Source: Strigamia acuminata (Eukaryota; Arthropoda; Chilopoda; Geophilomorpha; Linotaeniidae). Taken from it: 64,000 bases of DNA. Shown in pieces: positions 48,092-57,386 of this stretch; positions within the stretch are counted from its first letter, which is position 1, and each line of letters begins with the position of its first letter. The notes beneath the pieces are model-generated. The model worked only from the letters and a program-made list of their open reading frames with translations, ran no database searches and was not told the DNA's origin. The position numbers and the translations under genes were made by a program. The DNA lies in NCBI GenBank assembly GCA_949358305.1, contig OX442321.1, forward strand, positions 2,046,001-2,110,000, written 5' to 3'.

Positions 48092-48420
48092 GGTGTGGAC
48101 TGTTGACTGATGACTGGTTGAAGTCGGAGACTTGTGTACACAAAAATATTTCTGTTTGGAAATTCAATTTGAAGTTGAAGAAAAGAAAATTGTTGGGTTG
48201 ATTAAGTTTTAAAAATTAATGAATTGGGGTGAAATTGCTTTTTGAAATATTTAAGCGGTCTTATTTTTTCAAGATTGATTGGATTGGCTTTATTGACCCG
48301 TTAAATAAATTGCACATAGACAGAGTACATACGTAGAGTTTATGAATTGAAAATAGAACAGAAAAAGGAATAAACATTTATAGGCAAACAATGGTGTTAT
48401 TTCTTTATTTTTTGGCTTTT

Positions 48421-48958
48421 TATCTGGCACCGTTGCAGAGATATAAGCAAAAAACTGTTCAAAAAGTCAGTTTTTTGCTTATATCTCTGCAACAGTGCCA
48501 GATATGCAAATTGCGCACACGGGAATCGATTTTTCAGCTCATTTTACATCTAATCAGCACGCTTCTGGCACTTTTTCAATTTTTGGGCATTTCTGCATAC
48601 ATTAGCCAGGCTAAATTAGCCTTTGCTTTTTTTCCAAATTTTAATTTAAAATTTGGAAAAAAAGCAAAGGCTAATTTAGCCTTTGCTTTTTTTCCAAATT
48701 TTAAAAAGTGCCAAAAACGAGCTTAAGACGTAAAATGAGCTAAAAAGTCGATTCCCGTTGGCGGAATTCGCTTATCTGGCACCGTTGCAGAGATATAACA
48801 CGTTTTCTGTTCAAAAAGTCAGTTTTTTGCTTATATCTCTGCAACGGTGCCAGATATGCAAATTCCGCCAACGGAAATCGACTTTTTAGCTCATTTTACA
48901 TGTATTCAGCACGTTTTTGGCACTTTTTAAAATTTGGAAAAAAAGCAAAGTATGGAGA
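48421..48958. repeat. Hairpin-rich repeat: three large palindromes
   Basis: Palindrome 1 at 48421-48504: 37-bp arms (TATCTGGCACCGTTGCAGAG..., one mismatch) around a 10-base loop. Palindrome 2 at 48610-48680: about 35-bp perfect arms (GCTAAATTAGCCTTTGCTTT...) with no loop. Palindrome 3 at about 48775-48858: a second copy of palindrome 1 with a diverged middle. The flanking words CAGCTCATTTTACAT and CTTTTT(A)AAATTTGG recur after each, so the block is itself a duplicated unit. It ends exactly where the MAP2K fragment begins. Confidence 0.9.
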
Positions 48959-48986
48959 AATGGTCAAAAATTATAATTATTTTTAG

Positions 48987-49484
48987 AGAAAGCCCGCTGC
49001 ACGTTGGCACTCGCTCGTACATGTCGCCCGAACGACTGCTAGGCACACACTACTTGGTTCAATCGGACATTTGGAGCATGGGCCTGTCGTTGGTGGAGAT
49101 GGCCATCGGTCTGTACCCGGTCCCGCCGCCGGACCCTTTTGCGTTGGCCGCCATCTTCGGCTGCCAGAACACCGACAACATCGACGGGTCGCCTCGAAAC
49201 CGTTCGCCGCGTTCGGCGATAGTCGGTTCCGGCGTTGTCGATGCACCTCGGCCAATGGCCATATTCGAATTGCTGGATTACATACTGTAGTTAACGAAGT
49301 ACGGTAACATTATTTAATATGTTGAATAATTTCACATTTAATAATCAACATTGAATTTTAGCCGCCGCCGCCGACATTACCTCCTGGATTGTTTACGATG
49401 GAATTTAAAGATTTCGTCGATCAAAGTTTAAAGAAAAATCTCATCGAAAGAGCCGATGGAATAATTTGCGCGTACGAAGATTAA
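48987..49484 (+). pseudogene. MAP2K (MEK/Dsor1-like) fragment, left copy
   Basis: Two exons, 48987-49298 and 49362-49484, code for part of the C-lobe of a MAP kinase kinase: [20 protein letters not shown] (end of the activation segment and APE-equivalent), [15 protein letters not shown], the proline-rich insert and [10 protein letters not shown], then PPPPTLPPGLFTMEFKDFVD and KNLIERAD. The ATP-binding lobe, HRD and DFG motifs are absent, and no upstream exon exists before the channel gene. Near 49283-49290 the frame is broken: the conserved I-V-N-E before the splice site is only readable in another frame. After ERAD the coding ends in an unrelated IICAYED stop, with loss of the last helix and tail. 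It is therefore a non-functional fragment; the kept intron shows it came from genomic duplication, not retroposition. Confidence 0.85.
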
Positions 49485-49559
49485 TGCATTTCTTAATTTA
49501 GGACATTTCTTCTCTTTTGTAATTTCTACTGTCGACTCGTCGGTTTTTCTATGATCCAG

Positions 49560-50545
49560 TAAAATTTGATTTATTTTTTCAAATTTTTTTTTCAATGCGT
49601 GCTTTCTATCGGTAGAATTTTATTACATTTTATATTCTTCGAAAACAAGATTGATTGCGTGGTTACATGTTTTATTTTCTTCTTTAACGAACGATTTTCT
49701 TTATTCCTTATGTTATTTCTTACACGTTATTCCATTTCTCAATCCTCACTTCTTATCCCTCATCCCTCATCCGTCATCTCTCACTTCTTATCTCTCATTC
49801 CTCACTTATCTTTCATCTCTCTTCTTATTCCTCATCCGTCACTTCTTATCTCTCTTCCCTCTCTTCGTATCCTTCATCTCTCACTTCTTATCCCTCATCT
49901 CTTGCTTATCTCTCTTCCCTTCTTATCCCTCATCTCTCACTTATTTCTCATCCCTCACTTCTTACTTATCTCTCATCTGTCACTTCTCATCCTTCATCTC
50001 ACTTCTTACTTATCTCTCATCTGTCACTTCTTATCCTTCATCTCACTTCTTATTCTTTATCTCTCACTTCTTATCCCTCATCTCACACTTACCCCTCACC
50101 TTTTAGTTCTTATCTCTTTTTATTCTTCATCTCACATATCATTCCTCATCTATTTCTCTTTCCATGCTGCTCGTCTCACTTCTTATCTGTCATCCCTCAT
50201 CTCTCTCTTCTTATTCCTCATCTCATCCTTCTCTTCATATCATTCATCCCTCACTTCTTATCCCTTGTCTTTCAGTTCTTATTCCTCATTCCTCTCTTCT
50301 CATCTTATTCCTCATTATTTTATAATTATGTATTATCTTTTTTTAAATAAAATTTTAAATAAAGTTATTTACTTCGTTCGTTTTTGCTAATAAATAAATA
50401 TAAACACAAACTATATTCACAATTAAATTTTTATTCGTTCTTTCAGTTCGTGACACCGCCACCAGATGGCGCAACGAACTGTTTTTAGCACCATCTGGTG
50501 GCGGTGTCACAAACTAAAATATCGCCACCAGATGGCGCAACGAAA
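49560..50545. repeat. Left arm of a long inverted repeat (CT-rich)
   Basis: Begins ATTTGATTTATTTTTTC and GCTTTCTATCGGTAGAATTT, continues as a degenerate array of TCTCACTTCTTATCCCTCAT words (49735-50330) and ends in a palindromic segment with CGCCACCAGATGGCGCAACG (50455-50545). The same order is found reversed at 55395-56540. Long open frames through the CT-rich part are low-complexity by-products. Confidence 0.9.
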
Positions 50546-50775
50546 TATCCATTAAATTCATTCACTCTTAGTAATCTTCGGCTAAACAGGAGATGGCGCT
50601 ACTAGTCGGGTTACGTCACTTCCGGTTCTACTAACGGGTTGCGCGGTCAGGTTCGAATTGCTCTACAAGAAAAATTTGCTTTTATATCGTTTTTTCCCCT
50701 TTTTAATTAAAGGATCTCATATTTTCGAACACCTTTCTAATAATTGTTTCTTTATTAGTTTTATAACATTCTATT

Positions 50776-53700
50776 ATGAATTCCCAAGTTATGATTACCG
50801 ATTCTGGATTCCCTACTTTGAACGACCACGTGGTCCAAAATCTCCAAAATGAGGAGGTCCACGAACCTAACCACGAAGAAGAGATCGTAGAAGAGCCACC
50901 TTCGCCGAGAAGGATGCAAAATAGGATCGAATGTCTAGCCGACACTGTGTACGAGCTAAAAGACATAATGCAAAATTTGCTAACTGCGAAAACGGTCGTC
51001 GTTTCGCCGCAGAACACCGCGATGGCTGGGCCAGGTGCTGTACCTACCCCAAAAGCCACTGACGGGACAACTTCGTTGTTGAACCCCGCAATCGCAGTTC
51101 CCCTTGTCGTCACAAGCAAGCCAGTTGACGGTTCAACGGCTCCGACTCCAGCAACCAAAGTTGGTTTTTCGGATGTTTCGAAACTTTTGGGCGCCGAGAC
51201 CAAGTTTGGCGACGCCTGGCCCGCCGAATTAGAGGCTTTGGTAAGCAAATCGCTTTTTGAGACCTCGACGGAATTTAGGGATCAATTAGTTGAAAAGCTA
51301 ATAATCCCTGAAAACGCAAAATACTTGGACCCGCCTAAAGTGGACGGCACTCTGTTTGGAGAAGTGCAGCCTTGGATAAGGTCGAGAGACACGACGTCTC
51401 TAAAACATCAAAAGCTCGTTTTGAAAGCTTACATTCCGCTTGCTTCGGCAATGAAGGACGTAGTGGCGGGTAATTTGGACCCCAATTCACTGGTCATCCA
51501 CCTGGCCGAGGCCATGACGCTGCTGGGCGCAATGAATACGGCGCTAACGTTACGCCGACGTCTGGACTTCGCGGACTCGCTCGCACCTAGATACAAGCAG
51601 TTTGCGAAAGGGAAGGTTGTTTTCCCATCCGACCTGTTTGGCCCGGATTTGTCGAAGCAGATCAAAGAATTCGACGAATTAAAGAAGGTTACTTCCAAGG
51701 CCACTTTTGATAAAGCCGAAAATCGCAAGTCCGACAGGGACAAGAATTACCGCCGCTTCCACCCGTACAATAGGTACGATAATAAATACGATTACAAGCG
51801 CTCAGACAACTCAAGAAGTTTCGATTTTAAGCGCCAAAATAGTATGAACATTGTTTGTTCTAATCCTGTAACCGAGTTTACTAATTCCGATTCTCTTTGC
51901 AGATCGGGGGAAGAACCAGCGCGGGAAATCCTACAAGAAGTAGCGACAGAATCACCTGTAATTGAAAATGAAAATGTAAGAAATAAAGAGTTGTTCTTTA
52001 ATTTACACATATCGCATCTGTCCTTTAAGCCAGGGAATTTACAATATTACTTGCCTGTTTGGCGTAAAATCACATCCAATCCTTTTGTATTATCTGCCCT
52101 GTCGGGCATAAAATTCGATCTAAATTTCGACAAGCTCGTTCACGTTAAAAGAACGGAATATAGAATGAAACTGAGCGAAACTTCTGCAATTTCCCAAGCT
52201 GTGGACAAGCTTTGCCTGCAAGGCATAATTAAACAGGTCGCCCACGTTGAAGGCGAATACTTAAGTCCAATTTTCGCCGTCCCCAAGCCGGACGGATCTG
52301 TACGGATAATTTTAAATCTAAAAAAGTTCAACGAGAGCTTAGAATATCTCCATTTTAAAATGGCCTCGCTTAAAGATGCGATAAACCTTATGAAAAAGGG
52401 TCAATTTATGTTTAAAATCGACCTCACTAACGCCTTTTATTTGTTACCAATTAAAAACGAATTTAAGAAATATGTACGTTTTTTGTGGCAAGGCCAGTTA
52501 TACGAATATCAGGTAATGCCAATGGGCTTGGCAAGTGCCCCACGGACCTTTACTAAGGTTATGTGCCCTGTTTTTTCCGAGTTGAGGACTTGGGGGATTT
52601 GCGGAATCCCTTATTTGGACGACGGAATTTTTCTGTGTGATTCCTTTTGCGAGGCTAAAAACGCCTGTATCGACGTAATAAATTTTTTTCAAAAATTAGG
52701 CCTCTGCATTAACTGGGAAAAATCCGAATTTATTCCCAAAACTAGAATAGAATTTTTAGGATTAACACTAGACTCTAGAAAAATGGAAGTGTCACTTCCA
52801 GAAAGGAAAATCGTAAAAATAACTAAGCTAGCTTCACGCCTTCTCCAATTGGAGAATTTCTCTATTCAGGATTTGGCCATTTTTATTGGCAATTTAGTTT
52901 CCGCCGAGCCAGCGCTTTCTGACGGTTTTTGGAACATAAAGCCCCTGGAATCTTTCAAAACAGGACAGTTGTTCCTTCATGACCACAACTATAATACTTT
53001 AGTTAAAAATTACCCCGACATCAAGGCCGAATTGTCTAGATGGACTAAATTAGAAAATTTCTCCCCCAAAGATCTAAACCGTCGCGATGTGGATACGGAG
53101 GTTTTCACCGACGCCTCCAATTTGGGTTGGGGAGCCAGTTGGAACTCCCGCTCTGCAAATGGCCAGTGGACAGCTGAGGAAAATGATTTTCACATTAATG
53201 TCAAGGAACTTTTGGCCCTCTGGTTCGCCTGGAAGGTTTTTGCCCCCTTTGACGGCAAAAAACACGTTTTGTTTCATTCCGACAGCTCCACAGTAGTGAG
53301 CGTGTTCCGGAACCAGGGCAGTAAGGTCCAGCAACTCCACCATTTTGGTAGACTAGTGTGGGAAGATTCCCAAAGATTAAATATTGACCTTTCAGTAATT
53401 CACATTCCCGGCAAGGAAAACGTTATGGCCGACTATCTGTCGCGTAATTTTTTAACTACGGATGGGGAATGGAGCTTATCTCCAAAAATGTTTAATAAAT
53501 TAAAATCCCTATTCGGACTGCCCGAGATTGATCTGTTTGCTACGAGATTAAACCATAAATTACCAAAATATTTTTCTTGGGGCCCTGACCCCTTCGCTTA
53601 CAGGATAGATGCGTTCTCCCATTCTTGGAAAGAAACTTTTGCTTACGCCTTTCCTCCTTTTTGTTTAATTTCTAGGATTTTACAAAAAATCCGCCAGGAT

Positions 53701-54060
53701 CAAGCCACGGTACTTCTAGTAGTACCAAAATGGACCTCACAAGCGTGGTTTGTACCACTGTTGGACTGCTTGGTCGCAGTACCAGTGTCCTTTCCGGCCC
53801 CAGAACATCTGATGTTGGTTCATCAACCAGAGGCCCAGTTTCCTCTCCAGGCCCTGCAGCTCCTTGGCTGCAAAGTCAGTGGAGTGACCTCATCGCAGGA
53901 GGCTTTTCGCCGGACGCTGCCAACTTGTACTCGGCCGGGTGGAGATCGACAACTGTCAGAACGTACACGGCGGGAATTAAGAGGTGGACGGAATTTTCTG
54001 GTGAAGGGTCACCTTATTCCAATCCACTCCCTCCCAGTCTTGACCCAAACTATCGTTTAA
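50776..54060 (+). CDS. DIRS Gag-RT-RNase H polyprotein
   Basis: Uninterrupted frame of 1094 aa from ATG 50776. Residues 1 to about 380 are the Gag-like part (coiled/acidic start, basic RRFHPYNRYDNKYDYKR near 330) without an obvious CCHC knuckle. Reverse transcriptase spans about 470-700: FAVPKPDGSVRIILNL near 500, FKIDLTNAFYLLPI, QVMPMGLASAPRTF and the catalytic YLDD near 612. RNase H follows: EVFTDASNLGWGASW near 774, NVKELLALW, HSDSSTVV, and GKENVMADYLSR near 880, carrying the D-E-D-D residues. The C-terminal block PEIDLFATRLNHKLPKYFSW is typical of the region after RNase H in DIRS elements. It makes the cDNA of the element. The end overlaps the recombinase frame by 331 bases. Confidence 0.93.
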   Translation: MNSQVMITDSGFPTLNDHVVQNLQNEEVHEPNHEEEIVEEPPSPRRMQNRIECLADTVYELKDIMQNLLTAKTVVVSPQNTAMAGPGAVPTPKATDGTTSLLNPAIAVPLVVTSKPVDGSTAPTPATKVGFSDVSKLLGAETKFGDAWPAELEALVSKSLFETSTEFRDQLVEKLIIPENAKYLDPPKVDGTLFGEVQPWIRSRDTTSLKHQKLVLKAYIPLASAMKDVVAGNLDPNSLVIHLAEAMTLLGAMNTALTLRRRLDFADSLAPRYKQFAKGKVVFPSDLFGPDLSKQIKEFDELKKVTSKATFDKAENRKSDRDKNYRRFHPYNRYDNKYDYKRSDNSRSFDFKRQNSMNIVCSNPVTEFTNSDSLCRSGEEPAREILQEVATESPVIENENVRNKELFFNLHISHLSFKPGNLQYYLPVWRKITSNPFVLSALSGIKFDLNFDKLVHVKRTEYRMKLSETSAISQAVDKLCLQGIIKQVAHVEGEYLSPIFAVPKPDGSVRIILNLKKFNESLEYLHFKMASLKDAINLMKKGQFMFKIDLTNAFYLLPIKNEFKKYVRFLWQGQLYEYQVMPMGLASAPRTFTKVMCPVFSELRTWGICGIPYLDDGIFLCDSFCEAKNACIDVINFFQKLGLCINWEKSEFIPKTRIEFLGLTLDSRKMEVSLPERKIVKITKLASRLLQLENFSIQDLAIFIGNLVSAEPALSDGFWNIKPLESFKTGQLFLHDHNYNTLVKNYPDIKAELSRWTKLENFSPKDLNRRDVDTEVFTDASNLGWGASWNSRSANGQWTAEENDFHINVKELLALWFAWKVFAPFDGKKHVLFHSDSSTVVSVFRNQGSKVQQLHHFGRLVWEDSQRLNIDLSVIHIPGKENVMADYLSRNFLTTDGEWSLSPKMFNKLKSLFGLPEIDLFATRLNHKLPKYFSWGPDPFAYRIDAFSHSWKETFAYAFPPFCLISRILQKIRQDQATVLLVVPKWTSQAWFVPLLDCLVAVPVSFPAPEHLMLVHQPEAQFPLQALQLLGCKVSGVTSSQEAFRRTLPTCTRPGGDRQLSERTRRELRGGRNFLVKGHLIPIHSLPVLTQTIV

Positions 54061-54863
54061 CGCTCGTCAATACCGCAAATTTCATCGCCTCAAGATTCAA
54101 TGAAGGCTTGTCACACTCCTCCATTTCGGGAAGTTTAGCGGCCATCACCGCCGCAGGCTTCATTGACCCGTCAATTAGAGCTGATGATCGTATCGCCCGA
54201 ATTCTAAAAGGAGTTAATAATTTAAGGCCGAACTTACCACGTTATGTGGCCACTTGGGACGTGGGCCTAGCTCTGAACGCCCTGCGAAAACTCTGGCCGC
54301 ATGATGATCTCGATTGGAGACAACTCCAAGAAAAACTGCTCATGCTGCTGGCTTTAACAACTGCTGCCAGGGTCAGCTCGCTGCAAAGTTTTAAAATTTC
54401 GGAGATGACAGTCTCAACTGACGCGGTCATTTTCAACCCGAAAACTTTACACAAGCATTCTCGTGTTGGACACCATACTGTATTTCGAGTGGCCCCTTAT
54501 TTGCAAGAACGGGCCATCTGCCCTTTCAAGGCCCTGATGGATTTTTTGGCCAAAACAAATCCGTTACGCAAGGACGATGGTTTGTTCTTAAAATTACAAC
54601 CACCCCATGCCGCACCTACCAAAGATACTGTGCGACGATGGATTAAGGATTTTTTAAAAAAGATCGGCGTCGGTCAAGAGTTTGGTGCTCATTCGACGCG
54701 AGCTGCGGCCACCAGCGCAGCCGCCAGTGTTATTCCGGTACAACAAATATTAGGTGTTGCCGGTTGGACCTCCGAACAAACATTCGCGAGGTTCTACAAC
54801 AAAACAATTGTCAACCACAATGCTTTTCAGGAATCAGTCCTAAACAGACCAATTCCAAAATAA
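53730..54863 (+). CDS. DIRS tyrosine recombinase
   Basis: A 377-aa frame, overlapping the end of the RT-RNase H frame in another phase. The N-terminal part has a core-binding-like helical domain (YSAGWRSTTVRTYTAGIKRW). The catalytic domain keeps the tyrosine-recombinase residues: Arg in TTAARVSSLQS (about 214), His and Arg in AHSTRAAATS (about 321 and 324), and the nucleophile Tyr in ARFYNKT (about 356). It would integrate the circular cDNA without a target duplication. The true start is uncertain, because the first 60 residues lie in the overlap; an upstream in-frame initiation or frameshift is possible. No defect seen. Confidence 0.92.
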   Translation: MDLTSVVCTTVGLLGRSTSVLSGPRTSDVGSSTRGPVSSPGPAAPWLQSQWSDLIAGGFSPDAANLYSAGWRSTTVRTYTAGIKRWTEFSGEGSPYSNPLPPSLDPNYRLTLVNTANFIASRFNEGLSHSSISGSLAAITAAGFIDPSIRADDRIARILKGVNNLRPNLPRYVATWDVGLALNALRKLWPHDDLDWRQLQEKLLMLLALTTAARVSSLQSFKISEMTVSTDAVIFNPKTLHKHSRVGHHTVFRVAPYLQERAICPFKALMDFLAKTNPLRKDDGLFLKLQPPHAAPTKDTVRRWIKDFLKKIGVGQEFGAHSTRAAATSAAASVIPVQQILGVAGWTSEQTFARFYNKTIVNHNAFQESVLNRPIPK

Positions 54864-54961
54864 ATTCATAAATAAAAAATGATTAAACTGAAAAATTGTT
54901 AAATTTGTTTTTTCCAAAACATTTTTATTTTTATCCTATGGAAAAAAGTTACCTTTCAAGT

Positions 54962-55080
54962 CTCCTGTTTAGCCGGAGATTACTAAGAGTGAATGTAATC
55001 TCGGCTGAACGAAGTGAAGCGGAGCGAACGAGTGAAAGCCGATAACATTCACTCGTGTAATTGGAGGTTTAACAGGACCC
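54962..55080. repeat. DIRS internal complementary region
   Basis: CTCCTGTTTAGCCGGAGATT is complementary to the left terminus. From GAATGTAATCTCGGCTGAAC to the end it is complementary to the right terminus. In DIRS elements this segment templates completion of the circular form. Confidence 0.9.
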
Positions 55081-55394
55081 ACCGACCTCCCTTGTCACAA
55101 CTAAATTATCTAAGCTCCATCTAACACAAACTAATTCGTTTTCAATCACTACCTAGCGTTCTAAATGTTTAAAAATGAACGAAAATCACGCTTACCGTCA
55201 ACACCGTTGATTTCGTCGACTCCATTTTGTCCTTCACTTCCTTTTTTCCAGGATAGCTTTTAAGACTGACGTAACCCGACTAGTAGCGCCATCTCCTGTT
55301 AAACCTCCAATTACACGAGTGAATGTTATCGGCTTTCACTCGTTCGCTCCGCTTCGCTCCGCTTCACTTCGTTCAGCCGAGATTACATTCAAAC

Positions 55395-56540
55395 TTCTTT
55401 TTAGCAGCGCCATCTGGTGGCGATATTTTAGTTCGTGACACCGCCACCAGATGGCGTAACGAACTGTTTTTAGCACCATCCTAACATAACCTAACATAAC
55501 CTAACCTAACCTAACCTAACCTGACCTGACCTGACCTGACCTGACCTGACCTAACCTAACCTAACCTAACCTAACCTAACCTAACCTAACCTAAGTTCGT
55601 GACACCGAAAACAATTCGTTGCGCCATCTGGTGGCGAAATTTTTAGTTTGTGTATTCAACAAATAAATTTCCATTATGTTCAGCCTTTTAATTAATTTTT
55701 ATTTTTAAATTGAAGTTGACTGATCTGGAAGGAAAGAGACAAGAGTGAAGGGGAAGAGGGGCGAGGAGGAGAGAGGGAAGATGAGATAAGGAATTCAGTG
55801 AAGGTTAAGAAGTGTGAGATAATAGATAAGAAGTGAGGAAGGAGATAAGTAGAGATGAGGAATAAGAATTCAAAGACGAGAAGTAAGTGAGGAATGAGAG
55901 TCAGGGACGACGTATGAGAAGTGAGAAATGAAGGATAAAAAGTGAGATGACAGATACAGTAAGTAGTACGGAATGAGGAATAAAAAATAAGAGCTGAGGA
56001 AAAAGAAGTGAGGGATGAGTGAGGGTTGAGAAATGAGAAATGGAATAAGGTGTAAGAAATAACAAAGTAAACAATAAGAGGTAAGAAATTAGTAAGAAAT
56101 AAGAGATACAAAGTGAGGAATGAGAAATAAGAATTGAAAGATGAGGGGTAACAAGCAGAGATGAGAGATGAGGAATAAGTAGTAAAAGATGAAGGATATG
56201 AAGAGAGATAAGGGAGGGATGAGAAATAAGTGAGAGATGAAGGATAAGAGAGGGATGAGGGATAAGAAGCAAGGGAAAAGAAATAAGCAAGAGATGAGGA
56301 TAAGAAGTGAGGATTGAGAAATGGAATAAGGTGTAAGAAATAAATAACATAAGGAATTACAGATATAAAGTAAACATTAAAATAAAGAAAATCGTTCGTA
56401 AAAGAAGAAAATAAAACATGTAAACACGCAATCAATCTTGTTTTCAAAGAATATAAAATGTAATAAAATTCTACCGATAGAAAGTCCGCATTGAAAAAAA
56501 AATTGGAAAAAATAAATCAAATTATTCGTGCAAAAATGTA
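55395..56540. repeat. Right arm of the long inverted repeat (GA-rich)
   Basis: Reverse complement of 49560-50545: GCGCCATCTGGTGGCGATAT near 55408, an array of GAGATGAGGGATAAGAAGTG words (55735-56330), then ATTCTACCGATAGAAAGTCC and AAAAATAAATCAAAT (to about 56525). It is about 160 bases longer, mainly because of the telomere-type array and a second copy of the CCACCAGATGGCG palindrome. Confidence 0.9.
55481..55594. repeat. Interstitial telomere-type repeat (CCTAA)n
   Basis: About 21 five-base units, CCTAA with a central block of CCTGA variants and two CATAA interruptions at the left. This is the TTAGG arthropod telomere repeat, with the G-rich strand on the minus strand. It is embedded in the palindromic CGCCACCAGATGGCG sequence, between two GTTCGTGACACCG words. 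Confidence 0.93.
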
Positions 56541-56618
56541 TTTTAAGTAAGTAGTAAAAAACTCGAATATCCGATTCTTGTTTTTTTATTTTAATTAATC
56601 TTCGATAAGCTAATTAAT

Positions 56619-56723
56619 TCATTGATGCGACGATCGAGTCGGAGTGGTCACTTCCAGGTCCATCGTTCGGCACACCCATCCGGCAAAATCCATTCTCTCC
56701 GTCTCTGCATTCTTTGTGAACGA
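56619..56723 (-). pseudogene. MAP2K C-terminal exon, right copy
   Basis: Read on the minus strand, SFTKNAETERMDFAGWVCRT followed by MDLEVTTPTRSSHQ and TGA (56619-56621) is the C-terminal tail of MEK-type kinases (compare the D-(I/F)-A-G-W-(V/L)-C-(K/S)-T-(M/I)-(D/G)-L signature). I find no matching upstream exon and no splice acceptor in the right frame, so this is a fragment. Its downstream sequence (CGAAGATTAAT, then ATTTGATTTATTTTTTCC) also follows the left fragment, in mirror orientation. Confidence 0.75.
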
Positions 56724-56729
56724 CGGAAT

Positions 56730-57386
56730 TTTTAAATTTATTCAGTCATACATTCTTAAATTTGGAAATTGTACTTACGAGTTACGATTCATCACATGAC
56801 CAAAGGGTTCGCCAAGGCACTCACAAACAAATTCAAATTTAACAAATCTATCACACAAACAAATAAAAACTCAATCCAAAATCATCAAATTGAACAATAA
56901 AGTAAATTATGTCACAAAAAACACATCAAATCCAAAATAAATCAAAAACCCAATATTTTCATTAATGATGATAAAACTCGATAAATTACACACAAAAATA
57001 TATCACACCAGTGACTGATTTGATTCCAAAAATCTCACTTAATTAAGCAGGTTGAATTATTGCATAACAATCTATTGAAAACTCACCGTATTAGTACTTT
57101 TTTGATCAACTGGGTAAAATCACACGACGGCGCTTATTAACCTCGGTTTACGTTGATTTCTACGGGTTGAATATTGAGTGTAGAGATTAAAGTCTAATCT
57201 ACCTCTCTCCCGTGTCCTAAACCACACAACTAAACACCTACTTCCGGCTCCATGTGATAACTGCAACTAAAACTCAAGCGAGCAACGGACGTCTTTAAAT
57301 AAACTGAATTTTTCGTGGCTTTTATAATCAAATTTATTTTGACATCAATTAATTAATTAAATTAACTACACCTTACGAATAAAATG
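56730..57386. other. Spacer 3' of the helicase gene, no gene seen
   Basis: AT-rich, with scattered CACAAA/AATCAAA runs. A minus-strand donor-like GTAAGT at about 56778 follows a short open stretch (EPFGHVMNRN) that I could not connect to anything. Confidence 0.4.

Larger units (their letters stand above)
50560..55390 (+). mobile_element. DIRS-type tyrosine-recombinase retrotransposon, apparently complete
   Basis: It has the DIRS plan: inverted terminal repeats (50590-50618 and 55266-55293, GATGGCGCTACTAGTCGGGT in inverse), one fused Gag-RT-RNase H frame, an overlapping tyrosine-recombinase frame and an internal complementary region (54962-55080). The first part of the ICR is complementary to the left end (50560-50592, one mismatch) and the rest to the right end (55295-55390, apart from a 10-base extra repeat on the right). 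The ICR thus contains the predicted junction of a circular intermediate, with ATTC shared by the two ends. No target duplication is expected and none is seen. No integrase or protease of LTR type. Confidence 0.92.

Noticed and set aside
48983-49307. Other-frame and antisense frames over the MAP2K fragment
   Set aside because: Shadows caused by the GC-rich coding sequence; only the kinase frame shows family motifs.
48987-49484. MAP2K as a functional gene with a distant 5' part
   Set aside because: The frame is broken before the splice site, the C-terminal tail is lost, and upstream DNA is a hairpin block followed by an unrelated gene.
49566-50390. Open frames of 274 and 151 aa in the CT-rich arm, and mirrored frames at 55692-56447
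   Set aside because: Low-complexity Ser/Leu/His/Pro translation of TCTCACTTCTTATCCC words; no stops simply because of composition.
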